From Alphaproteobacteria bacterium (GTDB lineage Bacteria > Pseudomonadota > Alphaproteobacteria > Ferrovibrionales > Ferrovibrionaceae): a stretch of 64,000 bases of DNA. Below the pieces are notes generated by a model, which was not told the DNA's origin, did no database searches, and saw only the letters and a list, made by a program, of their open reading frames with translations. The DNA lies in the NCBI GenBank assembly GCA_017307375.1, contig JAFKFH010000007.1, positions 310,001 through 374,000 of the forward strand, in the 5' to 3' direction. Positions within the stretch are counted from its first letter, which is position 1. Each line of letters starts with the position of its first letter. Below, piece after piece: positions 53,416 through 62,725 of this stretch. Made by a program: the position numbers and the translations under genes.

Positions 53416-54687
53416 ATGTCGTCCAAGTCGCGTGATCAGAAATCCGCCGGCGCGGGCCTCGTCGACCGCCGTTCGGCGCTCGCCGGGATCGCCGCCGGCA
53501 CCGCGGCGGCGGTTGCGCCGTTCAACATCGTCAAGGCGCAGGCCAAGGTTCTGAAGATCGGCGTCATCCTGCCGCGCTCGGGGGTTCAGGCGTTCTTCGG
53601 CCAGTCCTGCGCCAAGGGCGCCGAGATCGCCGAGGAAGTGCTGCGCCAGGTCGGCTACGACCAGAAGTTCGAGATTCTCAACGCCGACTTCGAATCGAAT
53701 GTCGACGTCGCCCGCAGCCGGGCCGAGCGCCTGATCAACGACGGCGCCCATGTCCTGGTCGGGCCGTTCGATTCCGGCGCGGCGATGGCGATCGCGCAGG
53801 TCACCGAACAAAAGCGCGTCCCGTTCGTCTGCAACATCGCGGCGGTGCCGCAGCTGACCGAGCAGGGCTATAAGTTCGTCTTCCGCATCTTCCCGACCTC
53901 GGTCGACCTGGTGCGCAACGGCCTGCTCGGCTTCAAGGACGTGTTCGCCGCCACCGGCAAGACGCCGCAGACCGCGGTGTTCATGCATATCAACGATACC
54001 TTCGGCCAGGCCAACAAGGCAGCGATCGACAAGCTGTTCCCGGCGGCCAACATGCCGTTCAAGATCCTCGACACCATCGCCTACGATCCCGCCGCGCGCG
54101 ACCTGTCGGTCGAGGTGGCCAAGGCCAAGGCGACCAATGCCGATCTGCTGATGGTGGTGTCGCGCCTGAACGATGCGATCCTGCTGGTCCGCGAGATGGT
54201 CAAGCAGCGCTGGGAGCCGATGGGCATCATGTCGCCCGGCTCGCCCGGCATGTACGAGGCGCAGTTCTTCCAGACCCTCGGCAAGTATTCCGACTACGCC
54301 GTCTCGGTCGTGCCCTGGTACAACCCGACCACCAAGCTGTCGGCGCTGGTCGGCTCGGCCTTCAACAAGAAGTTCCCCAAGGATTCGCTGGTCGGCAACA
54401 TCTTCAACGTTGGCTTCACGTTCGAATCGATCATGGTGGCGGTCGACGCCTTCAAGCGGGCCGGCACGACGGACCCGGTGGCGCTGGCCGATGCGATCCG
54501 CCAGACCGACCTGGCGAACCGCCTGATGATCGGCGGTCCGATCAAGTTCGACGCCAAGGGCCAGAACATGAATGTCGGCTCGGCGGTGCTGCAGAACTTC
54601 AACCAGCGTCCGTCAGTGGTCTTCCCGAAGGAGGCTGCCGAAGCCGCCCCGGTGTTCCCGGTGCCCGGCTGGTCGCAGCGCGCCTGA
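53416..54687 (+). CDS. Liv-type ABC transporter substrate-binding protein
   Basis: 423-residue type I periplasmic binding protein of the branched-chain amino acid/aromatic acid class. The leader SSKSRDQKSAGAGLVDRRSALAG has a weak twin-arginine pattern (DRRSALAG) before an Ala-rich stretch. The mature part has ILPRSGVQAFFGQSCAKGAEI, LVGPFDSGAAMAIAQV, VFMHINDTFGQANKAAIDKL and AYDPAARDLSVEVAKAK. Together with the following permeases, ATPases and the feruloyl-CoA synthase-like gene it may bind a phenylpropanoid acid; the ligand is unproven. Confidence 0.9.
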   Translation: MSSKSRDQKSAGAGLVDRRSALAGIAAGTAAAVAPFNIVKAQAKVLKIGVILPRSGVQAFFGQSCAKGAEIAEEVLRQVGYDQKFEILNADFESNVDVARSRAERLINDGAHVLVGPFDSGAAMAIAQVTEQKRVPFVCNIAAVPQLTEQGYKFVFRIFPTSVDLVRNGLLGFKDVFAATGKTPQTAVFMHINDTFGQANKAAIDKLFPAANMPFKILDTIAYDPAARDLSVEVAKAKATNADLLMVVSRLNDAILLVREMVKQRWEPMGIMSPGSPGMYEAQFFQTLGKYSDYAVSVVPWYNPTTKLSALVGSAFNKKFPKDSLVGNIFNVGFTFESIMVAVDAFKRAGTTDPVALADAIRQTDLANRLMIGGPIKFDAKGQNMNVGSAVLQNFNQRPSVVFPKEAAEAAPVFPVPGWSQRA

Positions 54688-54733
54688 CCGCCTGAACATC
54701 TCCGCCTGACGCCCACGCTGGACCGGTCGGTAC

Positions 54734-55603
54734 ATGCCCGCAGACCTGATATTGAATGTTGCTGTCGGCGGTGTGCTGACCGGCCTGGTGTATGGCCTGA
54801 TGGCGCTGGGGCTGTCGGTCATCTTCGGCGTGGTGCGCGTCGTCAACTTCGCCCACGGCGAGATGATGACGCTCGGCATGTACGCGGCCGTCGTGCTGTT
54901 CGGCTCGTTCGGCCTCGATCCGCTGCTGATGCTGGTTCCGGTCGCCGCCGCGCTGTTCGTGATCGGCTACATACTGCAATCCACGCTGATCAATCCGTTC
55001 GTCAACCGGCCTGAGCATTCTCAGTTCATGCTGCTGGTCGCGGTTGCGATGATCATGGTCAACGGCCTGCTGATGGCGTTCGGACCCAACGCGCGCAACA
55101 CGCTGGTCTCCTACGCGCTCGATTCCTACCAGGTCGGTCCCGTCATCATCGACGCGGTCCGTCTCTATGCCGCGCTTGCGGCCCTAGCCGTTGCCGTCGC
55201 CCTGTTCGCCTTCTTCAAGCTGACCCCGACCGGCAAGGCGATCCGGGCCTGCGCCGACAACTATCTCGGCGCCCAGGTCGTGGGCCTCAACGTCAAGCGA
55301 CTCTACGCCTTCACCTTCGGCGTGGGGGCGGCCTGCGTCGGCGCCGCCGGCTGCATCATGGTGCTGCTGATCGACGTGACCCCGCAGATCGGCCCCGCCT
55401 ATACGCTGCTCGCCTTCGTCATCGTGATCGTCGGCGGGCTCGGCTCGATGCCCGGCGCGCTGCTCGGCGGCATCCTGATCGGGCTGTCGGAGGCGCTGGC
55501 GGGGCTGTTCTTCGTGCCTTCGGCCAAGGGCATGTTCGCCTTCGCCATCCTCGTCCTGGTCCTGTTGCTGCGGCCGCAAGGCCTGTTGGGGAAGAAAGCA
55601 TGA
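54734..55603 (+). CDS. livH: Liv-type ABC permease (LivH)
   Basis: 289-residue inner-membrane permease. The N-terminal NVAVGGVLTGLVYGLMALGLSVIFGVVRVVNFAHGEMMTLG is the classic LivH start; a cytoplasmic FKLTPTGKAIRACADNYLGAQVVGLNVKRL coupling loop (in blocks) and the final IVIVGGLGSMPGALLGGILIGL follow. Its stop overlaps livM by 4 nt. The gene symbol follows the family; the substrate may not be an amino acid. Confidence 0.93.
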   Translation: MPADLILNVAVGGVLTGLVYGLMALGLSVIFGVVRVVNFAHGEMMTLGMYAAVVLFGSFGLDPLLMLVPVAAALFVIGYILQSTLINPFVNRPEHSQFMLLVAVAMIMVNGLLMAFGPNARNTLVSYALDSYQVGPVIIDAVRLYAALAALAVAVALFAFFKLTPTGKAIRACADNYLGAQVVGLNVKRLYAFTFGVGAACVGAAGCIMVLLIDVTPQIGPAYTLLAFVIVIVGGLGSMPGALLGGILIGLSEALAGLFFVPSAKGMFAFAILVLVLLLRPQGLLGKKA

Positions 55604-56607
55604 GCCGGATGCTGCGCCGCCTCGGCGAGGGCGTGTCGAACCGTGCCCTGGTCGCCCTCGGCCTCGTCTTCGCCGCGCTGTTGCTGGCCCCGCTGGTCTC
55701 GAACGGCTACGTCCTCTCGGTCCTGATCATCGCGCTCTACTACGCCTATGCGGGGCAGGCCTGGAACGTGATGATGGGGTTCTGCGGCCAGCTGAGCCTG
55801 GGGCATTCGCTCTATGTCGGGGTTGCCGCCTACGCCGCCGCCATCTTCTTCGTGAAGTGGAACGTGCCGCCGGTCATCGGCATGTTCGCCGCGATTGCGG
55901 TGGCGATGGCGTTCGGCGCGGTCATCGGCTTCCTCGCCTTCCGCTTCTCGGTCTCGGGCGTCTATTTCGCGCTGCTGACCATCGCCTTCGCCGAATTCAC
56001 CCGCATCGGCTTCGACCATTTCACCTGGGCCGGCGGCTCCGGCGGCTTCTTCCTCAAGGTCGAGGATCGGGCGGCCGACCTGATCACGCTGCGCGGCCCG
56101 CCGATCATGTTCTATTACGTGATGCTGGCCCTGACGGCGCTTGCCTTCCTGTTCTGCCGGATGCTGACCCAGTCGCGTGTCGGCTACTACTGGTTCGCGA
56201 TCCGCGAGGACCAGGAAGCGGCCCAGGCGCTCGGCATCAACGTCTTCCGCTACAAGATGCTGGCGGTGATCGTTTCTTCGGGCATGACGTCGCTGGCCGG
56301 GGTGTTCTTCGCCTTCTATTACAACAACCTGTTCCCCGAGCAGATCTTCTCCATGGCGCGCTCGATCGAGCTGATCCTGGGGCCGATCATCGGCGGGCTG
56401 GGCACGCTGTTCGGCCCGATTCTCGGCGCCTTCGTCCTTACCGTGCTGGCCGACCTCGTGACCGAAGTGCTGGTCTTCACCGGCTACGACATTCCGGGCG
56501 TCAAGCAGGTGTTCTACGGTCTGTGCCTGGCCGTCGTGGTGATCTGGCTTCCGCTGGGGATCTGGCCGCCGCTGAAGCGCCGCCTCGGGCTGGAGGGCCG
56601 GTCATGA
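55600..56607 (+). CDS. livM: Liv-type ABC permease (LivM)
   Basis: 335-residue permease partner of LivH. It has YYAYAGQAWNVMMGFCGQLSLGHSLYVGVAAYAAA (split over two helices), YFALLTIAFAEFTRIGFDH, the coupling-loop motif AIREDQEAAQALGINVFRYKM, and IIGGLGTLFGPILGAFVL. Its stop overlaps the livG ATG (ATGA). Confidence 0.93.
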   Translation: MSRMLRRLGEGVSNRALVALGLVFAALLLAPLVSNGYVLSVLIIALYYAYAGQAWNVMMGFCGQLSLGHSLYVGVAAYAAAIFFVKWNVPPVIGMFAAIAVAMAFGAVIGFLAFRFSVSGVYFALLTIAFAEFTRIGFDHFTWAGGSGGFFLKVEDRAADLITLRGPPIMFYYVMLALTALAFLFCRMLTQSRVGYYWFAIREDQEAAQALGINVFRYKMLAVIVSSGMTSLAGVFFAFYYNNLFPEQIFSMARSIELILGPIIGGLGTLFGPILGAFVLTVLADLVTEVLVFTGYDIPGVKQVFYGLCLAVVVIWLPLGIWPPLKRRLGLEGRS

Positions 56608-57329
56608 CCGCGCTGCTCGAAGTCCGCGGCCTGTCGAAGAGCTTCCGGGGCCTTCGGGCCGTGTCGCAGGTTTCCTTCGATGTGCCGCAGGGCGAGATCG
56701 TCGCGCTGATCGGCCCGAACGGGGCCGGCAAGACAACCTGCTTCAACATGATCGCCGGGGCCTTCCCCCCGTCGGACGGGACGGTCCGGCTGGGCGGCCG
56801 CGACATCACGGGCCTGCGCGCCGACCAGATCTGTCGGGCAGGCATCGGCCGGACCTTCCAGATCGTCAAGCCCTTCGCCGGGCTGACCGTCCATGAGAAC
56901 GTCACGGTCGGCGCCCTCAACGCTTTCGCCGACCTCGCCGATGCCCGGGCCAAGGCGGCCGAGGTGCTGCAACTGCTGGGGCTGTGGGCAAAGCGCGACC
57001 AGCCGGCCTCGTCGCTGACCCTGCCGGACCGCAAGCGGCTGGAAGTTGCCCGTGCGCTCGGCACCGGGCCGCAGTTGCTGCTGCTCGACGAGGTGATGGC
57101 CGGCCTGCGCCCGACCGAGACCGACCAGATGGTCGCCGTCTTCCGCCAGCTCAACGAGAAGACCGGGCTGACGATCCTGCTGATCGAGCATGTGATGCGG
57201 GCGGTGATGGCGCTGGCCCGCCGGATTGTCGTGCTGCATCACGGCGAGACCATTGCGATGGGGGACCCCGAGACGGTGGTACGCGACCCCGCGGTGCTCG
57301 ACGTCTATCTCGGCGCGGAGGCCCTCTGA
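56604..57329 (+). CDS. livG: Liv-type ABC ATPase (LivG)
   Basis: 241-residue ATPase. Walker A is GPNGAGKTT (about 36-44), Walker B LLLLDEVMAGL, and the H-loop is in LLIEHVM. The signature motif is a variant, SLTLPDRKRLEVARAL, in place of LSGGQ; this is seen in some LivG-like proteins of aromatic-acid transporters and is not a sign of decay. GIGRTFQIVKPFAGLTVHENV is typical of LivG. One-base overlaps join it to both neighbours. The longer frame upstream shadows livM. Confidence 0.93.
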   Translation: MTALLEVRGLSKSFRGLRAVSQVSFDVPQGEIVALIGPNGAGKTTCFNMIAGAFPPSDGTVRLGGRDITGLRADQICRAGIGRTFQIVKPFAGLTVHENVTVGALNAFADLADARAKAAEVLQLLGLWAKRDQPASSLTLPDRKRLEVARALGTGPQLLLLDEVMAGLRPTETDQMVAVFRQLNEKTGLTILLIEHVMRAVMALARRIVVLHHGETIAMGDPETVVRDPAVLDVYLGAEAL

Positions 57330-58033
57330 TGCTCGAGATTTCCGGCCTCGACCTCTACTACGGCGATGCCCAGGCCCTCGATCAGGTCGCATTGGCCGTG
57401 CCGGCGCATGAGATCGTCGCGATCGTCGGTGCCAACGGCGCCGGCAAGTCCAGCCTGATCCGGACCATTGCCGGGATCGAGCGGCCGCGCGCCGGTTCGA
57501 TCCGCTTCAAGGGGCAGGAGATCGGCGGCCTGCCGAGCTACAAGGTCTGCGATCTCGGCGTCGGGCAGGTGGCCGAGGGGCGCCAGATCTTCCCGACCAT
57601 GACGGTGGCCGAGAACCTGGAGATGGGCGCGTTGCTGCCGCGGGCGAAGTCGAAGGCCCGGCCGACTATGGAGCGTGTCTATGGCCTGTTCCCGCGGCTG
57701 GCCGAGCGCCGCCGCCAGCTTGCCGGCACGATGTCGGGCGGCGAACAGCAGATGCTGGCGATCGGCCGCTGCCTGATGGGGCAGCCCGAGCTGATGATGT
57801 TCGACGAACCTTCGCTCGGCCTCGCGCCCGCGATCGTTCAGGAAGTCTTCCGCATCATCCGCCAACTGGCCGAGGAGGGCATGACCGTGATCCTGGTCGA
57901 ACAGAACGTCGCCGTCTCGCTCAAGCTGGCCAACCATGCCTATGTCCTGGAGAACGGCCGCATCGTCATGTCCGGCACCGGTGCCGAACTGCTCGACGAC
58001 GATCAGGTGCGCCGGGCCTATCTGGGTCTCTGA
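57329..58033 (+). CDS. livF: Liv-type ABC ATPase (LivF)
   Basis: 234-residue ATPase with Walker A GANGAGKSS (about 34-42), the normal signature MSGGEQQMLAIGRCL, Walker B LMMFDEPSLGLAP and ILVEQNVAVSLKLANHAYVLENGRIV (in blocks), all characteristic of LivF. Together with LivG it forms the heterodimeric motor of the importer. Confidence 0.94.
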   Translation: MLEISGLDLYYGDAQALDQVALAVPAHEIVAIVGANGAGKSSLIRTIAGIERPRAGSIRFKGQEIGGLPSYKVCDLGVGQVAEGRQIFPTMTVAENLEMGALLPRAKSKARPTMERVYGLFPRLAERRRQLAGTMSGGEQQMLAIGRCLMGQPELMMFDEPSLGLAPAIVQEVFRIIRQLAEEGMTVILVEQNVAVSLKLANHAYVLENGRIVMSGTGAELLDDDQVRRAYLGL

Positions 58034-58052
58034 CACGGCGGGAGGGCCGGGG

Positions 58053-59876
58053 ATGAGCAAGCCACCGTTCGCCGCGCTCGACCTCGCCCCACCGCGGATC
58101 GCGCTGACCCCGACCGCGAACGGCGGTTTCCTGGCGACGGCGCCCGATCCGCTGGGACCTCATGATCCGAGCCTCGGGCGGCTGTTCAAGGCGGCCGTCG
58201 CCGCGGCGCCCGACCGGACCTTCCTGGCTGAACGCGCCGCTGGCGGGCACTGGGTCAGCCTCAGCTATGCCGCGGCCGACGCCCGGGTCGACGCGCTCGC
58301 CCAGGGGCTGCTGACGCGCGGGCTGGGGCCGGAACGCCCGCTGCTGATCCTCTCGGGCAATGCGATCGACCATGCTCTCCTGGCGCTGGCCTGCTTCGTC
58401 GCCGGCGTGCCCGTCGCGACGGTGTCGCCGGCCTATGCGCTGCAAAGCCAGGACCTGTCGAAGCTTTGCCATATTGCCGAGCTGGTGACGCCGGGCCTCG
58501 TCTACGTCGCCGATACCGAGCCGTTTTCCCGCGCGCTCGATGTATTGGCGCCGCTGCCGGTCCTGTGCAGCCACGATGGTGCGGGACGGGGCGCCCTCAC
58601 GCTCGATCGCCTCGCGTTGTCGCCGGACCGGGCACGGCTGGCCGGGGTGCTGGCTGCGACCGGAACGGATACGGTTGCGCGCATCCTGTTCACCTCCGGT
58701 TCGACCGGCATGCCCAAGGGCGTGATCAACACCCACGGCATGCTGACCGCCAACCAGCAGATGCTGGCCCAGATCTGGCCGTTCCTGAATGAGACTCCGC
58801 CGGTGCTGCTGGACTGGCTGCCCTGGAACCACACCTTCGGCGCCAATCACAACTTCAACCTGGTGCTGCGCCATGCCGGCACGCTCTACATCGATGGCGG
58901 CAAGCCCGCACCGGGCCTGATCGAGCAGACGGTCCGCAACTTGGCCGATGTGTCGCCGACCGTCTATTTCAACGTGCCTGCAGGGTTTGCCGCGCTGCTG
59001 CCGCATCTGGAGCGGGACGAGGCGCTTGCCGGGCATTTTTTTCGCAGGCTTCGCCTGATCTTCTATGCCGGTGCAGCCCTGCCGCAGGATCTGTGGGAAC
59101 GGCTGGAGGCGCTGTCGATCCGCCTGCTTGGCCATCGGGTTCCGATGACCTCGTCCTGGGGATCGACCGAGACCGCGCCGCTGGCCACCGCGGCCCACTA
59201 TCCGATCGAGCGCGCCGGCGTCATCGGCCTGCCGGTCCCTGGGGTCACGCTCAAGCTTGTGCCGACCGGGGGCAAGCTCGAGGTCCGGGTCAAGGGGCCC
59301 AACGTCACCCCCGGCTACTGGCGTCGCGACGACCTGACCGCCAAGGCCTTCGACGAGGACGGCTTCTACATGATCGGCGACGCGCTTCGGCTCGTCGACC
59401 CCGCATCACCCGAACAGGGCTTCGTCTTCGACGGCCGGGTGGCCGAGGACTTCAAGCTCAATACCGGTACCTGGGTGCATGTCGGTGCCTTGCGCGTGGC
59501 AGCCCTGGCTGCGTGTTCGCCTGTTCTGCAGGATGCCCTGGTGACCGGCCATGATCGCGCGGAAATCGGCTTGCTGGCCTGGCCGAACCTCGCCGGTTGC
59601 CGGGCGCTGGTCGGCGCCGAACTCGACGCTGCCGCCTTGCTTGGCCACCCGGCGGTCCGCAACCGTGTCGCCGAAGGCCTGGCCAAGTGGAACGCAGATC
59701 ATCCGGGCTCGTCCTTCCGTGTCGGACGGGTCCTGCTGCTGGCCGATCCGCCGTCCGTCGATGCCGGCGAGATCACCGACAAGGGGTACATAAACCAGCG
59801 CATCGGCCTGGAGCTGCGCGCCGCCGAGATCGCTCGCCTCTATGGCGATGATCCCGCCGTGATCCGGCCGGGCTGA
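58053..59876 (+). CDS. Feruloyl-CoA synthase-like aromatic acid:CoA ligase
   Basis: 607-residue ANL-family adenylating enzyme. The ATP loop ILFTSGSTGMPKGVINTHGML, WGSTETAP (A5), DALRLVDPASPEQGFVFDGR (A7) and the C-terminal lysine region GEITDKGYINQR match the feruloyl-CoA synthase group. It should activate ferulate, p-coumarate or similar acids to CoA esters in the cytoplasm. A strong ribosome site (GGGAGGG) precedes the ATG, 19 bp after livF, so import and activation are one operon. It overlaps the convergent MFS gene by 37 nt at the 3' end. Confidence 0.88.
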   Translation: MSKPPFAALDLAPPRIALTPTANGGFLATAPDPLGPHDPSLGRLFKAAVAAAPDRTFLAERAAGGHWVSLSYAAADARVDALAQGLLTRGLGPERPLLILSGNAIDHALLALACFVAGVPVATVSPAYALQSQDLSKLCHIAELVTPGLVYVADTEPFSRALDVLAPLPVLCSHDGAGRGALTLDRLALSPDRARLAGVLAATGTDTVARILFTSGSTGMPKGVINTHGMLTANQQMLAQIWPFLNETPPVLLDWLPWNHTFGANHNFNLVLRHAGTLYIDGGKPAPGLIEQTVRNLADVSPTVYFNVPAGFAALLPHLERDEALAGHFFRRLRLIFYAGAALPQDLWERLEALSIRLLGHRVPMTSSWGSTETAPLATAAHYPIERAGVIGLPVPGVTLKLVPTGGKLEVRVKGPNVTPGYWRRDDLTAKAFDEDGFYMIGDALRLVDPASPEQGFVFDGRVAEDFKLNTGTWVHVGALRVAALAACSPVLQDALVTGHDRAEIGLLAWPNLAGCRALVGAELDAAALLGHPAVRNRVAEGLAKWNADHPGSSFRVGRVLLLADPPSVDAGEITDKGYINQRIGLELRAAEIARLYGDDPAVIRPG

Positions 59877-61021
59877 GCCTGCCGGAAGCCCGCGAGCAGC
59901 AATACCAGCGAAATCGCCGACATCGCCGCCCCGGTGACCGCGGCTCCCGGCCAGCCCGCCAGGCCTGCGGCCGCGGCATAGCTGGGCGGGCCGAGAAGCG
60001 AGCCCGCGGCGCCGCATTGGGCCAGCAGCCCGTTGCCGCGTGCCATCGCGCCCGGCGTCGTCGCCAATTCGGGTAGCTTGGCGAAGGCGATCCCGGGAAC
60101 GATGCCAGTGAGCATGTTCAGCGCCACTGCCAGCCCGATTACCCCGGTCGTACGGTCGTATCCGAACACCCCGAACAGCATTGCTGCCGGCAGGATCATG
60201 CAACTGCCGAGGATGGCCGGCAGTGCGGCCCGGTGGCGCATCAGCCGCCCGGCGGCGAGCCCGCCCGCCACCGTCGCGAAGGAGGCAAGCCCGGTCGCAA
60301 GTCCCGCTGGTCCCGGACCGAGGCCAAGACGATCGGCAAGGTAGCTGGGCAGCAGCGCGATCTGGCCCACCGCAAACACCGTGTAGCAGCCGAATCCGAG
60401 CGACAGCAGCCAGACGCGCAGCGGCAGGGTGCCGCGACTGCCGACGGATTCCTGCCCGCCGTCGCCGGCAGGTTGCGGCAGAAACCAGACGGCCGCCAGT
60501 GCCGCTGCGGCCAGCGCAGCCGACGCGAAAAGCACGGGGCGCCACGAGACCGCCGGTGCGACCAGGCCGGCGAGGATGCTGCCGAGCGCGAAGCCGACGG
60601 CAAAGAACGTACTCCACAATGCCATGGCCATCGGGCGCTGCGCCGGCGTCGCGGTCAGTGCCATCAGCGTCGGCGCGGCGACGACGATCGCGAGATAGCC
60701 CAGGCTTTCGACGAGGCGCCAGGCGAACAGCGCAATCACCGTGCCGGCCAGCGCCTCGCCGATACCGGCAATCGCGACCAGCGCGAGCCCTGCGGCAAGG
60801 ACGGCGCGGGTACCGTGACGGCCAACCAGAGTACCGGCAACCAGACCGATCGCCGCCCCACCGCTCTCGATCAGCGAGACCAGGGCCGCCGCTGCGGTCA
60901 GGCCGATACCGAGATCGGGCTGGATGACCGGCACAAGGGCCGCAAACTTGCCCAGCTGGGCCGATGCCAGCAGTCCGATCGCATAGATGACGAGAATAGC
61001 CGGCCAACGCGCCGTGGCCAT
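59840..61021 (-). CDS. MFS transporter
   Basis: 393-residue major facilitator with about twelve helices. The N half includes IQPDLGIGLTAAAALVSLIESGGAAIGLVAGTLVGRHGTRAVL (in segments; the G-x-x-G-R-H-G-x-R loop between helices 2 and 3). An internal hydrophilic linker is near PQPAGDGGQESVGSRG. The substrate is unknown. The first ATG after the upstream gap is used; the frame continuing upstream shadows the XRE gene. It lies 65 bp downstream of an XRE regulator on the same strand, which may control it. Confidence 0.85.
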   Translation of the reverse strand: MATARWPAILVIYAIGLLASAQLGKFAALVPVIQPDLGIGLTAAAALVSLIESGGAAIGLVAGTLVGRHGTRAVLAAGLALVAIAGIGEALAGTVIALFAWRLVESLGYLAIVVAAPTLMALTATPAQRPMAMALWSTFFAVGFALGSILAGLVAPAVSWRPVLFASAALAAAALAAVWFLPQPAGDGGQESVGSRGTLPLRVWLLSLGFGCYTVFAVGQIALLPSYLADRLGLGPGPAGLATGLASFATVAGGLAAGRLMRHRAALPAILGSCMILPAAMLFGVFGYDRTTGVIGLAVALNMLTGIVPGIAFAKLPELATTPGAMARGNGLLAQCGAAGSLLGPPSYAAAAGLAGWPGAAVTGAAMSAISLVLLLAGFRQAQPGRITAGSSP

Positions 61022-61086
61022 GACATGCTCCCCGATTGCCACGGGCGCAAAGGTAGCGTGTCGCTTCCGGGGCAGGGCGGAATAAG

Positions 61087-61635
61087 TTATTCCAGGGTTT
61101 CGGTCAGCCGGGCGAAGCTGCCGTCCGACAATTGCAGCCGGGTCCAGGCCAGGGTCGATGGTTCGATCGGTACTTCGTTCGACCGGTTCGGACCGGTTTC
61201 GAGCTGCAGCGACGGGGGGCGGCGCTCGAACCAGCCGCGGTCGCGCAGCCGTCCCTCGGCCGCGACGATCTCCGGCGTCGCGTAGCGCCAGAGTGACCGT
61301 CCATGCAGTTCGGCGAAACTCAACCCCCAGCCCTGCGCACGGCTGCGCGACGCGGCGAGAAGCCGATGGCTCAGATCGCAGACGAGATGGATGCGGCTGG
61401 TCGATCGCTCGACCAGCCGCGCGAGTGCGAAATCGGCTGCGCTGTCGAGCTTCGCGCCGAGCAGGTCGCGCAGTGCCCCAGCCTCGTCGGCGTCGGGTAT
61501 GATCATGCCCGACTCCCAGCGCGAGATCGTGCCCTGCGAGACCTTGAGCAGTTCGGCGGCGTGGCTCTGCTTGATCCCGTTCAGGGTGCGCCATATGCGC
61601 AGCGAGCGGCCGAGACTGCGGCCGTCTTCGAGCAT
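61087..61635 (-). CDS. XRE-family helix-turn-helix regulator
   Basis: 182 residues. The Cro/C1-type HTH (about 10-62) reads RIWRTLNGIKQSHAAELLKVSQGTISRWESGMIIPD in blocks. The C-terminal part (about 75-182) is an uncharacterised domain with LSHRLLAASRSRAQ and ELHGRSLWRYATPEIV, reminiscent of a small sensor (PAS-like) fold. The start overlaps the cysQ stop by one base. Likely a local regulator of the MFS gene. Confidence 0.88.
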   Translation of the reverse strand: MLEDGRSLGRSLRIWRTLNGIKQSHAAELLKVSQGTISRWESGMIIPDADEAGALRDLLGAKLDSAADFALARLVERSTSRIHLVCDLSHRLLAASRSRAQGWGLSFAELHGRSLWRYATPEIVAAEGRLRDRGWFERRPPSLQLETGPNRSNEVPIEPSTLAWTRLQLSDGSFARLTETLE

Positions 61636-62402
61636 CAGGCCCCCCGGGCGATGAAGGCCGGGTTACGAAAGCCCGGCTTGCCGTAGGTCAGCGGACGTCC
61701 ATCCAGATCGGTGACCGAACCGCCGGCGGCGACCAGTACCGCCTGGCCGGCCGCCGTATCCCATTCGGCGGTCGGGCCGAACCGCGGGTAAAGGTCCGCC
61801 GCCCCTTCGGCCAGCCGGCAGAATTTGAGCGATGACCCGGCCCCGATGAGGCTGCGGCACTTGACGTTGGCGAGATAGTCCTCGGTTGCCTGGTCGCGGT
61901 GGCTGCGGCTGGCCAGCACGTCGTGGCCATCGTCGGGGCAGCAGCGTACCCCGATGGCTTCGGCTCCGGCGTGCCCGCGCCAGCGCCAGGCACCCTGACC
62001 GACGATCCCCAGATAGAGCTCAGATAGCACCGGCGCCTGGACGATGCCCAGAATGGGCTGTCCATCCTCGATCAGCCCGAGATTGACGGTGAACTCCCCG
62101 TTGCGCGAGACGAACTCGCGCGTCCCGTCCAGCGGGTCGACCAGCCAGAAGCGGGCACCCAGCGTGCCCGGTGCCTCGCCCCTGGCCATTGATTCCTCCG
62201 CGACGACCGGGATGTCTGGTGTCAGTTCCCGCAGTCCGGCCAGGATGATGGCTTCGGCAGCCTCGTCGGCGTCGGTGACGGGTGATGCATCCGCTTTCTC
62301 GCGGGCGGTGAATTCGGCCCCGTAGATCCGGAGGATCGCGGCACCGGCCGTTTCGGTCAGAACGCGCAGGCGATCGAGAAGGTCTGTGTCGAAATGTGGC
62401 AT
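61635..62402 (-). CDS. cysQ: 3'(2'),5'-bisphosphate nucleotidase CysQ
   Basis: 255-residue inositol monophosphatase-fold enzyme that removes the 3' phosphate of PAP from sulfate assimilation. The metal-binding sequence is complete: PVTDADEAAE, VVAEES (Glu pair), VDPLDGTREFVSRNGEFTVN and EWDTAAGQAVLVAAGG. GSSLKFCRLAEGAADLYPR is also typical of CysQ. It is the first gene of the cysQ-XRE-MFS strand set. Confidence 0.93.
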   Translation of the reverse strand: MPHFDTDLLDRLRVLTETAGAAILRIYGAEFTAREKADASPVTDADEAAEAIILAGLRELTPDIPVVAEESMARGEAPGTLGARFWLVDPLDGTREFVSRNGEFTVNLGLIEDGQPILGIVQAPVLSELYLGIVGQGAWRWRGHAGAEAIGVRCCPDDGHDVLASRSHRDQATEDYLANVKCRSLIGAGSSLKFCRLAEGAADLYPRFGPTAEWDTAAGQAVLVAAGGSVTDLDGRPLTYGKPGFRNPAFIARGA

Positions 62403-62469
62403 GGCTTCAATCTAGACGGGTTGCCAGTCCGACCGCCACCCCGGCGGATCGCGTGGACAATGCCCGGGA

Positions 62470-62652
62470 TCAGCGTTTCAGCTTGCGAAGGTCGACCGTT
62501 TCGAGCGCAATCACGGCGCAATTGATCAATTGCTTGCCTGCATTCTCGAAGTTGACCGTCACCCGGCCGTCCACGGCGGACTGCACCTGTCCCAGGCCCC
62601 AGTCGGGCTGGTCGGGATGCCTGACCCAGGTACCCGGGGTTAAATCGATCAT
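62470..62652 (-). CDS. DUF3553 small protein
   Basis: 60-residue protein: PGTWVRHPDQPDWGLGQVQSA then VTVNFENAGKQLI, the DUF3553 pattern of a small SH3-like beta-barrel related to UvrD C-terminal/Tudor-type domains. The function is unknown; in other bacteria the domain appears alone or fused to helicases. An upstream ATG in frame would add 8 residues (MAKSLRGA). Confidence 0.85.
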   Translation of the reverse strand: MIDLTPGTWVRHPDQPDWGLGQVQSAVDGRVTVNFENAGKQLINCAVIALETVDLRKLKR

Positions 62653-62725
62653 GGCGCCTCGCAAGCTTTTGGCCATAATCGCGCCCCGCCGCCAGCCTGC
62701 CTAGCCCCTAAACGCTCAGCACGAC

